DNA of 64,000 bases from CAVTGO01 sp963734275 (GCA_963734275.1 CAVTGO010000010.1:124001-188000), one strand, 5' to 3'; positions 18,637-27,774 are shown, numbered from the stretch's first letter. A program made the numbers and translations. The notes: generated by a model not told the origin, from the sequence alone.

Positions 18637-19101
18637 CTAACCGGTTCGGACGAACGCACCGTAGTTGTCCCGCCCGAGGAGCAGGATCAACAGGCCGATC
18701 CGGTCGAGGTCGACATCACCGAGGTCGACGTCGAATGCGGAGATGTCCCCCGCCGGGATCGCCTCGCTCCCGGCCACGTCGAGACCGATCTCGTGACCGT
18801 CCACGGCGTCGAGGACGTACAGATCGGGCCGGCCGAGCTCGTTCTCCGTGCCGTTGTCCACTTCGAGCGTTCCCTCGGTCCCCTCGACGTCGAGCGTGAC
18901 CCGCAGGCCCGCGTTCGCATAGGTGTAGACCGCCTGACCGGGCGTGAACGTCTGGGCCGGCGTCGGACCGGTGTCGGCCGTCGGGCCGGTCGGAGCCGTG
19001 CCGTTCGGCTCCTCGCCGTCGCTCGTACAGCCAGCAACCAACACCGCGGAACCGATCACGAGCGCGACGAACCGGCCGGTAGGCTTCATGGGACGCGGCA
19101 T
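18637..19101 (-). CDS. Small secreted lipoprotein of unknown function
   Basis: 154 residues starting at ATG 19099-19101 (AGG five bases upstream). The signal peptide ends in a lipobox, VLVAGC, so the mature protein begins at Cys and is membrane-tethered outside. A Thr/Pro/Gly-rich linker follows (CTSDGEEPNGTAPTGP ...), then a beta-rich domain with AVYTYANAGLRVTLDVEG. I do not recognise the domain. It is a single gene divergent from the histidine-phosphatase gene, with 33 bp between starts. Confidence 0.75.
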   Translation of the reverse strand: MPRPMKPTGRFVALVIGSAVLVAGCTSDGEEPNGTAPTGPTADTGPTPAQTFTPGQAVYTYANAGLRVTLDVEGTEGTLEVDNGTENELGRPDLYVLDAVDGHEIGLDVAGSEAIPAGDISAFDVDLGDVDLDRIGLLILLLGRDNYGAFVRTG

Positions 19102-19134
19102 GCTACCTGAAGCCGTGATGGAGGACCCCACGCG

Positions 19135-19590
19135 ATGAGGACGCTCGAGCTCCGACGCCACGCGCGCCGCGACCCGGACGCGGACCGGCTCTCGGCCTCC
19201 GGACGCGCCCAGGCGGAGGACGTCGGCCGCTCGCTCGAGGGTGGATACGCGATCGTGTTCGTCTCTCCTGCGCAGCGAGCGGCCGAGACGGTCGCGTGGC
19301 TCCTGCGTGGCGCCGGAGAGCAGCTCCCCGGCCACGCGGTCATCCCGGGCCTCGCCGCGCAAGACAACGACGGGTCTCCGCTCGCGATGGCCGGGGTCGT
19401 CTCCGCGCTCATCGACGCCGTCCCCGACGCCGGGCGCGGGCTCGCGATCTCGCACACCCCGCTGATCGAGCGCGCCGTGCTCGGCCTCACCGCTCACGAC
19501 ATCGAGCCGCTCGGGGAGTGCGAGGGCGTGCTCCTGTCGAAGATCGGCGACGACGCGCCGGTCGAGATGTCGGAGCTCCGGCTCCCCTGA
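19135..19590 (+). CDS. Histidine phosphatase (phosphoglycerate-mutase-like) family protein
   Basis: 151 residues with the histidine-phosphatase RH motif near the N-terminus (LELRRHARRDPDADRLSASG), the FVSPAQRAAETV segment and the second catalytic histidine in AISHTP. This is SixA-like in size. The ATG at 19135 has GGAGG about ten bases upstream. Substrate cannot be predicted. It is followed after 5 bp by the LysE-type exporter and probably co-transcribed with it. Confidence 0.8.
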   Translation: MRTLELRRHARRDPDADRLSASGRAQAEDVGRSLEGGYAIVFVSPAQRAAETVAWLLRGAGEQLPGHAVIPGLAAQDNDGSPLAMAGVVSALIDAVPDAGRGLAISHTPLIERAVLGLTAHDIEPLGECEGVLLSKIGDDAPVEMSELRLP

Positions 19591-19595
19591 CCGGC

Positions 19596-20210
19596 GTGGA
19601 CCCCTCGATCCCGCTCGCGGCCTTCGGCCTGGGCGTTGCCCTCGGAACCTCACCCGGGCCGGTGCAGCTGCTGCTGTTCTCCGAGGCCTCGCGCGGCGGG
19701 GTTCGGCGAGGGCTTCTCGCGATGGCCGGCGCGAACGGCACGTTCGGTCTGATGATGCTGCTGCTCGCGCTGGGGCTGTCGTCCCTCGAGCCCGGCGAGG
19801 CGTTCCTGCGTGTCGTGAAGATCGTGGGCGGCTCGTTCCTCGTGTTCCTCTCAGTGGACGCGATCCGCGAGAACCGCCGGCCGGAGGCGGCCGAGCCCGC
19901 GAGGAGCGCCCTGCACCCGACCGTGCGCGGGGTCTTGGCGGTCGTGTTCAACCCTGGCGTCTACGTGTTCCTCGCGACCACCGGCGCGGCCGTCGTGGCG
20001 AGTGCCGACGAGCAGGACGGGCGAGCGTTCGCGTTCCTCACCGTGATCGCCCTGCTCGTCGGGGTCTCGCTGATGGACTCGGCCATGGTGCTCCTCGGCG
20101 CCGGAGCGCACCGGGTGAGCCGGCGCTCCCTGCGGATCCTGGGAGACTCGCTCGCCGTCGCGATGGGGGCGCTGGGGCTGTGGCTGATCGTGCAGGGCAT
20201 CGCCGGCTGA
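19596..20210 (+). CDS. LysE/RhtB family amino-acid exporter
   Basis: 204 residues with about six membrane helices. The opening FGLGVALGTSPGPVQLLLFSE corresponds to the conserved PGP region of LysE/RhtB exporters, and VFNPGVYVFL to the second repeat signature. The GTG start at 19596-19598 lies just after the phosphatase stop; the upstream open frame overlaps that gene and is not transporter-like. Substrate unknown (amino acids or similar, by family). It is convergent with the acetyltransferase gene 12 bp away. Confidence 0.82.
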   Translation: MDPSIPLAAFGLGVALGTSPGPVQLLLFSEASRGGVRRGLLAMAGANGTFGLMMLLLALGLSSLEPGEAFLRVVKIVGGSFLVFLSVDAIRENRRPEAAEPARSALHPTVRGVLAVVFNPGVYVFLATTGAAVVASADEQDGRAFAFLTVIALLVGVSLMDSAMVLLGAGAHRVSRRSLRILGDSLAVAMGALGLWLIVQGIAG

Positions 20211-20222
20211 AGCGCGTCGGAG

Positions 20223-21428
20223 TCAGAACATGAACGGGCACCAGGGCGCCGGATCCCACACGAACATCGCGTCCGCGCGGGCCAGCGCGCCCGAACGCAC
20301 CTCGGTGACGAGTCCCGCGCGATGCAGGCGGGCGAACGACGCCCCACCGAGGTAGGCGGCCCCGAGCTCGCTCACGGTGACGACCAGGTCCGGGTCCTCC
20401 GTGCTCGTGACGCAGGCGGCGCCGTCCGGCCCGCCCTCGAGGGCGAACCGGCCCTCGTTCCACGGACAGAACGCGTCCGTCACCTCCACGACCATGCGGC
20501 CCTCGGCCGCGTAGCGGCGCGCCGCGAGGGCTGCGGGGACATCCACGAGCCGGACCCACGCCGCGTCGCGCACGGTCGCCCGGAGCCGCCGCGGCTCGCG
20601 CACGAGGTAGACGAGCGGGTCGTCCACGGCGAGCCATCCTCGCACCGTCGTCACCAGGTCGAGGTCGAAGACGAAGCGCCACAGGTCCGCGTACGCACCC
20701 GCGTTCGCGCCGTCGAGCGCGTGCACCTCGACCTCGTCCTCCGGGACGTTCTCAGGCCAGTAGCTCTTCCGTTGATAGACGATGTAGCCGTCCACGCCGC
20801 CCTCGCCCTCGTGCAGGGCGAAGAACCAGGGGCGCTTCTCGCCGTGGTCGTGCATGCCGTACAGCAGGCGCTCGGGCGTCAACTGGACGGCGCCGGGTCG
20901 CCCCGCCCGCAGTGCCTCGTGGATCCGGACGATCTCCTGGACCGCGTCCTCTCGTTCGACGAGCCGCATCGACCCCGAGGGACGGTAACCACGGACGAAT
21001 GCCATCCGCTGTGTGTCGGCCCTCGTCGATAGCTCGACGGTCGCCATGCCGTACCCGAACCGGCCGTAGATGCTCCCTTCCGAAGCGGTGAGCACCTCGA
21101 CGGACTCGCCGCGCTCGTGCGCGTCGTCGAGCTGGTGCCGCATGAGCGCGGTGTTGACCCCGCGCCGGGTGTGCGTCGGGCGAACGCCCACGGCCGTCAC
21201 GAAGCCGATCTGCACCTCGCCGCCTGGGACCGTCATCGGCATCGTGAACGCACCGGCCGTGCCCACCATCGTGTCGGCGTCGAACGCGGCGAAGCAGCGG
21301 TCGAGCTCGGCGAGCGAGCGCTCGCGCTCGATCGTCTCGGCCGAGGAGGGCTCGCCGAACGCGAGGTCCGTCGTTCGAACGAACGCCTCGAACTCGTCCT
21401 CACGGATGGTGCGGATCTGGATATCCAC
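20223..21428 (-). CDS. Eis-like GNAT family N-acetyltransferase
   Basis: 401 residues. N-terminal GNAT domain with the acetyl-CoA loop VGVRPTHTRRGVNTALMRHQL, then a second GNAT-like region and a C-terminal SCP2-like domain (FALEGGPDGAACV ... DLVVTVSELGAAYLGG), ending in the Eis-type C-terminus ...PWCPFMF. Eis proteins acetylate amines of antibiotics or peptides. The GTG start at 21426-21428 is chosen because the preceding in-frame residues are shadow-like. It lies 11 bp after the PIG-L gene; a joint role in thiol or aminosugar chemistry is possible but unproven. Confidence 0.87.
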   Translation of the reverse strand: MDIQIRTIREDEFEAFVRTTDLAFGEPSSAETIERERSLAELDRCFAAFDADTMVGTAGAFTMPMTVPGGEVQIGFVTAVGVRPTHTRRGVNTALMRHQLDDAHERGESVEVLTASEGSIYGRFGYGMATVELSTRADTQRMAFVRGYRPSGSMRLVEREDAVQEIVRIHEALRAGRPGAVQLTPERLLYGMHDHGEKRPWFFALHEGEGGVDGYIVYQRKSYWPENVPEDEVEVHALDGANAGAYADLWRFVFDLDLVTTVRGWLAVDDPLVYLVREPRRLRATVRDAAWVRLVDVPAALAARRYAAEGRMVVEVTDAFCPWNEGRFALEGGPDGAACVTSTEDPDLVVTVSELGAAYLGGASFARLHRAGLVTEVRSGALARADAMFVWDPAPWCPFMF

Positions 21429-21439
21429 GTCCTGCGAGC

Positions 21440-22222
21440 TTACGCGTCGGGCAGCCCCTCGAACGCGTCGGACAGGACGGGGACACCCTGCCGGCGCGCC
21501 GGCCACGCGATCACGAAGGACTCCGACCCGAGGACCTCGGGCCACAGATCGAACGGCATGTCCTCCAGTTCTGACTGGGTCTTGTGGCGCCGGAGCGCCT
21601 CGAGCTTGCGGTCGTAGGCCGCGGAGCAGTCCACGCGGATCCCGATGGCCGCATCCGGCACGCCGACCGGCGCGAACGGCTGGCTCGGGTCGAGCGGCTC
21701 CAGCCCCCTCTGTCGAAGCAGCTCGTCGAACCGGCCGAGCAAGCTCGCGGGGAGCGCGACGTAGAGCAACCGGCGGAACGCATCCTCCCCCATCGTTCGG
21801 CGAGCCGAGTGGAAGGCCTCGGTGGTGGCAAGGCCGACCGCGACGTGATCCTCGTGTCCGGTGACGCCGTCGGGGCCGAACGTGACGACGACCTGCGGGC
21901 GCGTCTCCTGGAAGACCGCGAGGATCTCGGCGACGAGCTGCTCACGAGGCACCTGCGCCAGCCGTCCGTCGGGATGGCGCAGGAACCGCACGTCGGGCTC
22001 GAGCCCGAGCGCCGTCCAAGAGGCGAGGTCCTCGGCCTCACGAACGCGCCCCAGCGTCTCGCGGGCGGCCAGGCTCGGGTCGGCGATCCGGCCGGCGTCC
22101 CCGCTCGTCGCCAGCACGACCGTCACCACGAGGTCCTCGTCCGCGTGAAGTGCCAGTGTGCCGCCGAGGCCGTACGTGTCGTCGTCCGGGTGGGCGAAGG
22201 CGCACGCGACGCGCCGGGTCAC
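21440..22222 (-). CDS. PIG-L (LmbE) family deacetylase
   Basis: 260 residues. Zn site motifs AHPDDDTYGLGG near the N-terminus and TGHEDHVAVG mark the PIG-L/LmbE N-acetylglucosaminyl deacetylase fold, which includes MshB, Mca and BshB. The GTG start at 22220-22222 overlaps the dapB stop (GTGA). Whether it acts in mycothiol metabolism cannot be told from sequence. It sits between dapB and an Eis-like acetyltransferase in one packed minus-strand run. Confidence 0.85.
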   Translation of the reverse strand: MTRRVACAFAHPDDDTYGLGGTLALHADEDLVVTVVLATSGDAGRIADPSLAARETLGRVREAEDLASWTALGLEPDVRFLRHPDGRLAQVPREQLVAEILAVFQETRPQVVVTFGPDGVTGHEDHVAVGLATTEAFHSARRTMGEDAFRRLLYVALPASLLGRFDELLRQRGLEPLDPSQPFAPVGVPDAAIGIRVDCSAAYDRKLEALRRHKTQSELEDMPFDLWPEVLGSESFVIAWPARRQGVPVLSDAFEGLPDA

Positions 22223-23025
22223 GGCAGGGGCGGCAGGTCGAGCAGCGGTTCGAGGCCGACGGTGAGACCCGGCCGCGACAGCACCGCCCGGATCGCCAGC
22301 ATCACGCCGGGCATGAACGAGCTCCGATCGGTGGAGTCGTGCCGGATCGTCAGCGTCTGGCCCTGGCCGCCGAACATCACCTCTTGGTGCGCCACCAGGC
22401 CGGGCAGCCGCACCGAGTGCACGCGGATGCCGTCGACGTCGCCGCCGCGGACGCCCTCGAGCGTCTCGGCGAGCGGCCCTCGCCACCCCTCGACGCGTTC
22501 CTCCTCGAGGCGGCGCACCGTCGCGATAGCCGTCCCGGAGGGCGCGTCGGCCTTCTGCTCGTGGTGGAGCTCGATCACCTCGACGGCCGGGAAGTACCGG
22601 ACCGCCTGCGCCGCGAACCGCTGCATCAGCACGGCACCGAGTGCGAAGTTCGGGGCGACGATCACGTTGGACTCGTGGCCCTCATCGTCCAAGAGGCGTT
22701 CGATCTCGAGGAGGTCCTCCTGCGACAGGCCCGTCGTTCCGACCACCAGGTGCACCGCGTGCGCGAGTGACCATCTGACCGTGTCCATCACGACCTCGGG
22801 GTGGGTGAAGTCCACGGCCACCTCCGCCTCGGCCTCGAGGAGCCGGTCGAGCTCGTCGGAGACCGGGGAGTCCACCTCCGGGTGCCCGATCAGAGGACCG
22901 ATCTTCTGGCCGATCTTCGAACGGTCGACCGCGGCGACGAGAGCCATGTCGTCGGCCTCGGCGATCGTCCGGCAGACCATGAGACCCATCCGGCCGCAGG
23001 CGCCGACGACGCCGACGCGGATCAC
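22219..23025 (-). CDS. dapB: 4-hydroxy-tetrahydrodipicolinate reductase
   Basis: NAD(P)H-dependent reductase after DapA in lysine/DAP synthesis. 268 residues with the Rossmann start VGVVGACGRMG, VAVDFTHPEVV, GTTGLSQEDL, the active-site EVIELHHEQKADAPSGTA and APNFALGAVLM. The GTG start at 23023-23025 overlaps the stop of the M16 protease (GTGA). The length is normal for the family. Confidence 0.96.
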   Translation of the reverse strand: MIRVGVVGACGRMGLMVCRTIAEADDMALVAAVDRSKIGQKIGPLIGHPEVDSPVSDELDRLLEAEAEVAVDFTHPEVVMDTVRWSLAHAVHLVVGTTGLSQEDLLEIERLLDDEGHESNVIVAPNFALGAVLMQRFAAQAVRYFPAVEVIELHHEQKADAPSGTAIATVRRLEEERVEGWRGPLAETLEGVRGGDVDGIRVHSVRLPGLVAHQEVMFGGQGQTLTIRHDSTDRSSFMPGVMLAIRAVLSRPGLTVGLEPLLDLPPLP

Positions 23026-24284
23026 GCGAGGACGTCCTTGCGAGAGAACGGTCCGAGGATCGTCACCGACATCGGCTGCGAGAGTACCCGCTCGGCCGCC
23101 CGCCGGGCGTCATCGCGGGTCACGGCCTGGATGCGGCCGAGGAGCTGGTTCATCGTCAGGATCTCGCCGTGACTGATCTCCGACTTGCCCAGGCGCGACA
23201 TCCGCCCGCCCGGGTCCTCCATCGACAGCACGAGCGAGCCCTTCAGATGCCCCTTCGCGCGTTCGAACTCGGCGTCGGCCAGCCCGCTGGCGGCGACGTC
23301 CTCGAGCTCGCCGCGGAGGATCGAGAGCACCTCGCGGGCCCGGCCGGGGGTGGTGCCCGCGTACGCGCAGAACAAGCCCGCCTCGGCGTACATCGAGTGG
23401 TAGCTGTACACGCTGTACGCGAGGCCCCGCTTCTCCCGGATCTCCTGGAACAGGCGCGAGCTCATCCCGCCACCGATCGCGCTGTTCACGACGCCGAACG
23501 CGAACCGGTCCGGGTCGTGCCGAGACAGGCCGCTCGTGCCGACGCAGATGTGCGCCTGCTCCGTGTCGCGCTTGCGCACGAGCGAGCGCCCCGACGGTAT
23601 GGGCGGCGCGCCCCCGGGGCGGAGCTTCCACGCACTGGGGCCCCGTCGCCGGACCCGCCCGGCGTCCAGACGGCGCGCGACCAGGTCCACGAGGGCGTCG
23701 TGACGCAGGTTACCGGCGGCCACGACCACGAGGTTCCCCGGGACGTAGTGCTTGCGGTAGAAACGGTGGACCTGATCCCGCCCCGCGGCGCGGATGCTGC
23801 GCTTCGTCCCAAGGATCGGCCGGCCGAGCGGGTGGTCCGGCCACAGCGTCTCGTTGAACAGGTCGTGGATCAGGTCGTCGGGCGTGTCTTCGTGGACGTT
23901 GATCTCCTCGAGGATCACCTGCTTTTCGGCCTCGAAGTCGGCGGTTCGCAGCACGGAGTTCCGGATCATGTCGCAGAGGTTGTCGACGGCCGTCGGGAGG
24001 TCCCGGTCACGCACCCGGGAGTAGAAGCAGGTGTACTCCTTCGCGGTGAAGGCGTTCACGTCCCCGCCGACGGCGTCGAACGCTTCGGCGATGTCGCGCG
24101 CGCTGCGGGCCTTCGTCCCCTTGAACAGCAGGTGCTCGAGGAAGTGGCTCGAGCCGCTGATCGGCGGTGGCTCGTCGCGCGAGCCGGCGAGGACCCAGAA
24201 GCCGAGCGTCACCGAGCGGACGCCGGGCATCCGCTCGGTGACCACGCGCAAGCCCGAGGCGAACTCGGTCCGCTCGATCGGCAT
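23022..24284 (-). CDS. M16 family zinc peptidase (processing-protease type)
   Basis: 420 residues. The inverted zinc site HFLEH (HxxEH) with the downstream glutamate in EKQVILEEINVHED gives an active M16B fold. The second half carries GGGMSSRLFQEIREKRGLAYSV, typical of this family. It follows pnp by 18 bp and overlaps dapB, the usual pnp-M16-dapB order of Gram-positive bacteria. The cellular substrate is unknown. Confidence 0.92.
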   Translation of the reverse strand: MPIERTEFASGLRVVTERMPGVRSVTLGFWVLAGSRDEPPPISGSSHFLEHLLFKGTKARSARDIAEAFDAVGGDVNAFTAKEYTCFYSRVRDRDLPTAVDNLCDMIRNSVLRTADFEAEKQVILEEINVHEDTPDDLIHDLFNETLWPDHPLGRPILGTKRSIRAAGRDQVHRFYRKHYVPGNLVVVAAGNLRHDALVDLVARRLDAGRVRRRGPSAWKLRPGGAPPIPSGRSLVRKRDTEQAHICVGTSGLSRHDPDRFAFGVVNSAIGGGMSSRLFQEIREKRGLAYSVYSYHSMYAEAGLFCAYAGTTPGRAREVLSILRGELEDVAASGLADAEFERAKGHLKGSLVLSMEDPGGRMSRLGKSEISHGEILTMNQLLGRIQAVTRDDARRAAERVLSQPMSVTILGPFSRKDVLA

Positions 24285-24302
24285 GGGTTCGGCCGTGAGC
24301 CG

Positions 24303-26573
24303 CTAGTCGCGACGCTCGCGCGGCCGGCGATCCCGGTCCCTCGGACGCCGATCGCGGTCGCGGTCGCCGCCCTCGCGCGGGCGCCGCGGCTGCTCCTGGA
24401 CCTCCATGCCCTCGGGGATCGCCCATTCCTCGCCGACCGGCTTGAGGCTGATCTTGCCTCGATCGTCGATGTCCTGGACCTCGACCTCGATCGTGTCACC
24501 GACCTTGACGGCGTCCTCGACGTTGGCCAGGCGCTTGCCCTTGCCGAGCTTCGAGATGTGGATCAGGCCGTCTCGACCCGGCACCAGGTTCACGAACGCC
24601 CCGAACGTCGTGGTGTTCACCACCGTCCCTGTGAAGCGCTCACCCACCGAGATGGGTCGCGGGTTGGCGATCTCGTCGATGATCCGGGCTGCCTCGTCCG
24701 CGCCGGCGCCGTCACGGGCCCCGACGAAGACGGTGCCGTCGTCCTGGATGTCGATGTCGGCGCCGGTCATGGCGACGATCTCGTTGATCTTCTTCCCCTT
24801 GGGGCCGATCACCTCGCCGATCTTGTCCACCGGGATCTTCAGCGTGAGGATGCGTGGCGCCTTGGGGTTCACCTCGGTGCGCGGCACGCCGATGGCGTCC
24901 GACATCACCTCGAGGATCTTCAGCCGGGCTTCCTTCGCCTGCTGCAACGCCCCGACGAGCACCTCGCCCGGCAGCCCCGTGACCTTCATGTCGAGCTGGA
25001 TCGCCGTGACGAACTCGCTGGTCCCGGCGACCTTGAAGTCCATGTCGCCGAGCGCGTCCTCCGCCCCGAGGATGTCCGTCAGCGTCACGTACGTGCCGCC
25101 CTCGGCGATCATCCCCATGGCGATGCCGGCCACCGGCGCCTTGAGCGGCACGCCGGCGTCCATCATCGAGAGCGTCGAGGCGCACACGCTGGCCATCGAC
25201 GTCGAGCCGTTCGAGCCGAGGATGTCCGAGACGAGGCGGAGCGCGTACGGGAACTCCTCCTCCGGCGGGACCACCGGTACGAGCGCCCGCTCCGCGAGCG
25301 CGCCGTGACCGATCTCACGGCGCCGCGGCGAGCCGATACGGCCGACCTCCCCCGTGGAGAACGGCGGGAAGTTGTAGTGGTGGATGTACCGCTTGGAGTC
25401 CTCGGGGTCGAGCGTGTCGATCATCTGCGTCATGCGTAGCATCCCGAGCGTCGTGACGTTCAGAGCCTGGGTGTCACCTCGGTTGAACAGGCTCGAGCCG
25501 TGCGCCCGCGGGATCAGACCCACCTCGGCCGAGAGCGGCCGCAGGTCGCGAGGTCCTCGGCCGTCCAATCGGACGCCGTGCTCGATCACGCGAGCCCGCA
25601 TGATCTTCTTCTGGAGGTCCTTCCACGCGGGCGAGATCTGGGCCGAGCGCGCGGCGTAGGTCTCGTCGCCCCACGTCTGGGCCAGGTGTCCCCTCATCTC
25701 CTCCTTGATCTGGTCGAACGCGCCCTCGCGCTCCGTGCGGTCGGGCACCATGGCGGCCTCGAGCCGATCCTTCGCGAAAGCCTCGACCGCGGCGAAGGTC
25801 TCGTCCTCGTACAGCGGCCGCGGCTCGAAGGACTTCGGCTTCACGTCCATCTGCGCGATGAACTCGAGCTGGAAGTCGATGAGGTCGTCGATCGCTCGCT
25901 TCGCCGACTCGAGGCCCTCGGCGACGACGGCCTCGGTCGGGCTGACGGCACCGCCTCCCGCCGCGAGCAGCTGCCACGTGTTGTCCGGAGCCTCGCCCTC
26001 GATCATGAGGATGTCGATCACGCCGGCGTCGTTGCGACGGCCGGCGACCACGATGTCGAACGTGGCGTCCTCGACCTCCTGGAACGTGGGGTTGATCACC
26101 CAGTCCGATCCGATCAGGCCCATCCGGACCGAGCCGACGGGGCCCTCGAACGGGATCCCCGAGAGCATCGTGGCCAGGCTCGCGGCGTTCATGCCGGGGA
26201 TGTCGTACGGATTGGCCATGTCGACCGAGAGGATCGTCAGCACGACCTGGACCTCGTCGCGGTAGCCGTCCTTGAAGCTCGGCCGCATGGGGCGGTCCGT
26301 GAGCCGCGCCGTGAGGATCGCCGTCTCCGACGGCCGTCCCTCGCGACGGAAGAAGCCTCCAGGGATCTTCCCGGCCGCGTACATGCGTTCCTCGACGTCG
26401 ATCGTGAGCGGGAAGAAGTCGATCCCCTCTCGGGGCTTCGCGGTGGTACAGGTGCCGAGCACCTGGGTCTCGCCGTAGGTGACGACGCACGAGCCGTGCG
26501 CTTGTTGAGCGAGCTTGCCCGACTCGAAGGTCAGGGTGTGGTTCCCGAACTGCCGGGAAAGGGTGGTGGCCAT
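24303..26573 (-). CDS. pnp: Polyribonucleotide nucleotidyltransferase (PNPase)
   Basis: 3'-5' phosphorolytic exoribonuclease of the RNA-decay machinery. 756 residues: two RNase PH domains (first with PLTIDVEERMYAAGKIPGGF, second with FNRGDTQALNVTTLG and GVPLKAPVAGIAMGM), then KH (IGEVIGPKGKKINEI) and S1 (TGTVVNTTTFGAFVNL). The tail is a basic/acidic RDRD-type repeat. The ATG at 26571-26573 has AAGGAGG nine bases upstream. It shares an operon with rpsO. Confidence 0.97.
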   Translation of the reverse strand: MATTLSRQFGNHTLTFESGKLAQQAHGSCVVTYGETQVLGTCTTAKPREGIDFFPLTIDVEERMYAAGKIPGGFFRREGRPSETAILTARLTDRPMRPSFKDGYRDEVQVVLTILSVDMANPYDIPGMNAASLATMLSGIPFEGPVGSVRMGLIGSDWVINPTFQEVEDATFDIVVAGRRNDAGVIDILMIEGEAPDNTWQLLAAGGGAVSPTEAVVAEGLESAKRAIDDLIDFQLEFIAQMDVKPKSFEPRPLYEDETFAAVEAFAKDRLEAAMVPDRTEREGAFDQIKEEMRGHLAQTWGDETYAARSAQISPAWKDLQKKIMRARVIEHGVRLDGRGPRDLRPLSAEVGLIPRAHGSSLFNRGDTQALNVTTLGMLRMTQMIDTLDPEDSKRYIHHYNFPPFSTGEVGRIGSPRRREIGHGALAERALVPVVPPEEEFPYALRLVSDILGSNGSTSMASVCASTLSMMDAGVPLKAPVAGIAMGMIAEGGTYVTLTDILGAEDALGDMDFKVAGTSEFVTAIQLDMKVTGLPGEVLVGALQQAKEARLKILEVMSDAIGVPRTEVNPKAPRILTLKIPVDKIGEVIGPKGKKINEIVAMTGADIDIQDDGTVFVGARDGAGADEAARIIDEIANPRPISVGERFTGTVVNTTTFGAFVNLVPGRDGLIHISKLGKGKRLANVEDAVKVGDTIEVEVQDIDDRGKISLKPVGEEWAIPEGMEVQEQPRRPREGGDRDRDRRPRDRDRRPRERRD

Positions 26574-26597
26574 CGGCCGGTTCCTCCTTGTGTCCGT

Positions 26598-26698
26598 GCT
26601 CGGCGCGGTCGCGCCGAGCTGGTGGTCGGAGGTGGGACCGGGCCGGTTGTCAGTGGTGAACCACCGATACGGGATCGGAGGCTCGCGACTGAGAACCG
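26598..26698 (-). promoter_or_regulatory. Structured rpsO-pnp intercistronic leader
   Basis: The 210-bp rpsO-pnp gap has strong secondary structure. One long stem pairs 26688-26698 with 26644-26654 (10 of 11 bases) and encloses two small hairpins (CCGAT/ATCGG and GTGGT/ACCAC). A separate 9-bp hairpin (26598-26619, loop GACC on the minus strand) lies just before the pnp ribosome site. In E. coli a pnp leader stem is cut by RNase III for autoregulation; a comparable role here is inference. Confidence 0.55.
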
Positions 26699-26783
26699 AC
26701 CACGGGACGTCCCGCCTCGGGTCGGTCAGTGCGTCGTTCGCATCCCTCCTACGCGAGGCCGCTGGGGGCGCCTCGCTGGCGTC

Positions 26784-27053
26784 CTAACGGCGGAGCCCGA
26801 GCTTGGCCACGATCTCGCGGTAGCGCGAGACGTCCTCGTGGCGAAGGTACTCGAGGAGCCTCCGGCGTCGTCCGACGAGCATCAGCAGGCCGCGCCGGGA
26901 GGCGTGGTCCTTCTTGTGGAGCTTCAGATGCTCGGTCAGGTCCGAGATGCGCTTGCTGAGCACCGCGATCTGGACCTCGGCGGAGCCGGTATCCGCGTCG
27001 GAGCGGCGATGCTCGGAGATGATCTCGGACTTCTGGGTCGTCGTGAGCGTCAT
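26784..27053 (-). CDS. rpsO: 30S ribosomal protein S15
   Basis: 89 residues, standard length. Recognisable S15 core: SDADTGSAEVQIAVLSKRI, LKLHKKDHASRRGLLMLVG and RRRLLEYL. It binds 16S rRNA in the central domain. The ATG at 27051-27053 has AGGA three bases upstream; the earlier in-frame ATG lacks support. It precedes pnp, as in most bacteria. Confidence 0.97.
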   Translation of the reverse strand: MTLTTTQKSEIISEHRRSDADTGSAEVQIAVLSKRISDLTEHLKLHKKDHASRRGLLMLVGRRRRLLEYLRHEDVSRYREIVAKLGLRR

Positions 27054-27115
27054 GGGTCCTGCCCAGGCTACCAGGGGAAACGCACCATGTGGCCGCGAGC
27101 CGGGCACCGGCAAGA

Positions 27116-27146
27116 GAGGGACCCCGGGGAGCTCCCGGGGTCCCTC
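27116..27146 (-). terminator. Strong hairpin terminator after the secreted-protein gene
   Basis: A perfect 13-bp stem (GAGGGACCCCGGG / CCCGGGGTCCCTC) with a 5-base loop lies 24 bases beyond the stop of the gene at 27170. On the minus strand it is followed by TCTTG, a weak T-rich tail. It probably ends the transcript of the kinase/secreted-protein group before rpsO. Confidence 0.65.
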
Positions 27147-27169
27147 AAGATCAGAGGCGTCGGACGCGC

Positions 27170-27691
27170 CTACTGCGAGAACCGCTCGCAGGCATCGGTC
27201 GGCTTGACGACCTGGAAGCTCGTGAACGGCTCCCCTTCTGCTGCGACGTCAAGGGCGGTCCAGTTGATGATCGTGCCGTCATCGAGTTTGAACTGATAAC
27301 CGTTGGTCCCGTTCTGGAGCCCGCGCCAGGTGACGGCCGTATAGTTGGTGCAGCGGAACGACAGATCGACGAACTTGTCGAGCGCGTCCAGTTCCCGCTG
27401 GGTCCCCTGCGCGAACTTCGTCAGTTTCATGAGGCAGTTCGTCAGCCGTGGGACCGACGCATCGGCGATCGAGTCCTCGATCTGCGTCGTCGTGCACAGG
27501 TCGACGTTCGGGGCCAGCGCCCTGATCCGCTTGAGCTCCCTGAGCGCGCGGTTCCCGGCGGGCGTCGCCTGCCCCGCCAGATCCCCCGACGAGGAGATCG
27601 ACGGGCCCGAGGTCTGGGCGCCGACGGCGAACCCGAGACCGACCACGAAGAGGCACATGATGGCCACCAACGTGACGATACGCTTGATCAT
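27170..27691 (-). CDS. Secreted protein of unknown function
   Basis: 173 residues with a clear Sec signal peptide (MIKRIVTLVAIMCLFVVGLG ... VGAQ). The mature part has four cysteines (in DLCTTT, TNCLMK, FRCTNY, DACERF) that could form two disulfides, and a basic helix NRALRELKRIRAL. The ATG at 27689-27691 follows GGGGGAAGG. It lies downstream of the receptor-kinase gene on the same strand, 83 bp after it, and upstream of a strong terminator. No family recognised; it may be an extracytoplasmic partner of the kinase, which is inference. Confidence 0.72.
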   Translation of the reverse strand: MIKRIVTLVAIMCLFVVGLGFAVGAQTSGPSISSSGDLAGQATPAGNRALRELKRIRALAPNVDLCTTTQIEDSIADASVPRLTNCLMKLTKFAQGTQRELDALDKFVDLSFRCTNYTAVTWRGLQNGTNGYQFKLDDGTIINWTALDVAAEGEPFTSFQVVKPTDACERFSQ

Positions 27692-27774
27692 CCTTCCCCC
27701 TTCCGCGTCTCCTGCCGGAGACTACCGCTATCAGCTCGATGCCGGTTCCCCGGAGGACCAGCGTCACGATCGGG

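Noticed and set aside
18348..18640. Plus-strand frame from ATG 18348 in the dapA upstream gap
   Set aside because: No ribosome site, Arg-rich composition, no recognisable protein, and it runs on antisense to the lipoprotein gene.
20223..22222. Reading the PIG-L deacetylase and Eis-like acetyltransferase pair as MshB and MshD of mycothiol synthesis
   Set aside because: The acetyltransferase is Eis-like in architecture, not MshD, and no other msh gene is present, so only family-level names are given.
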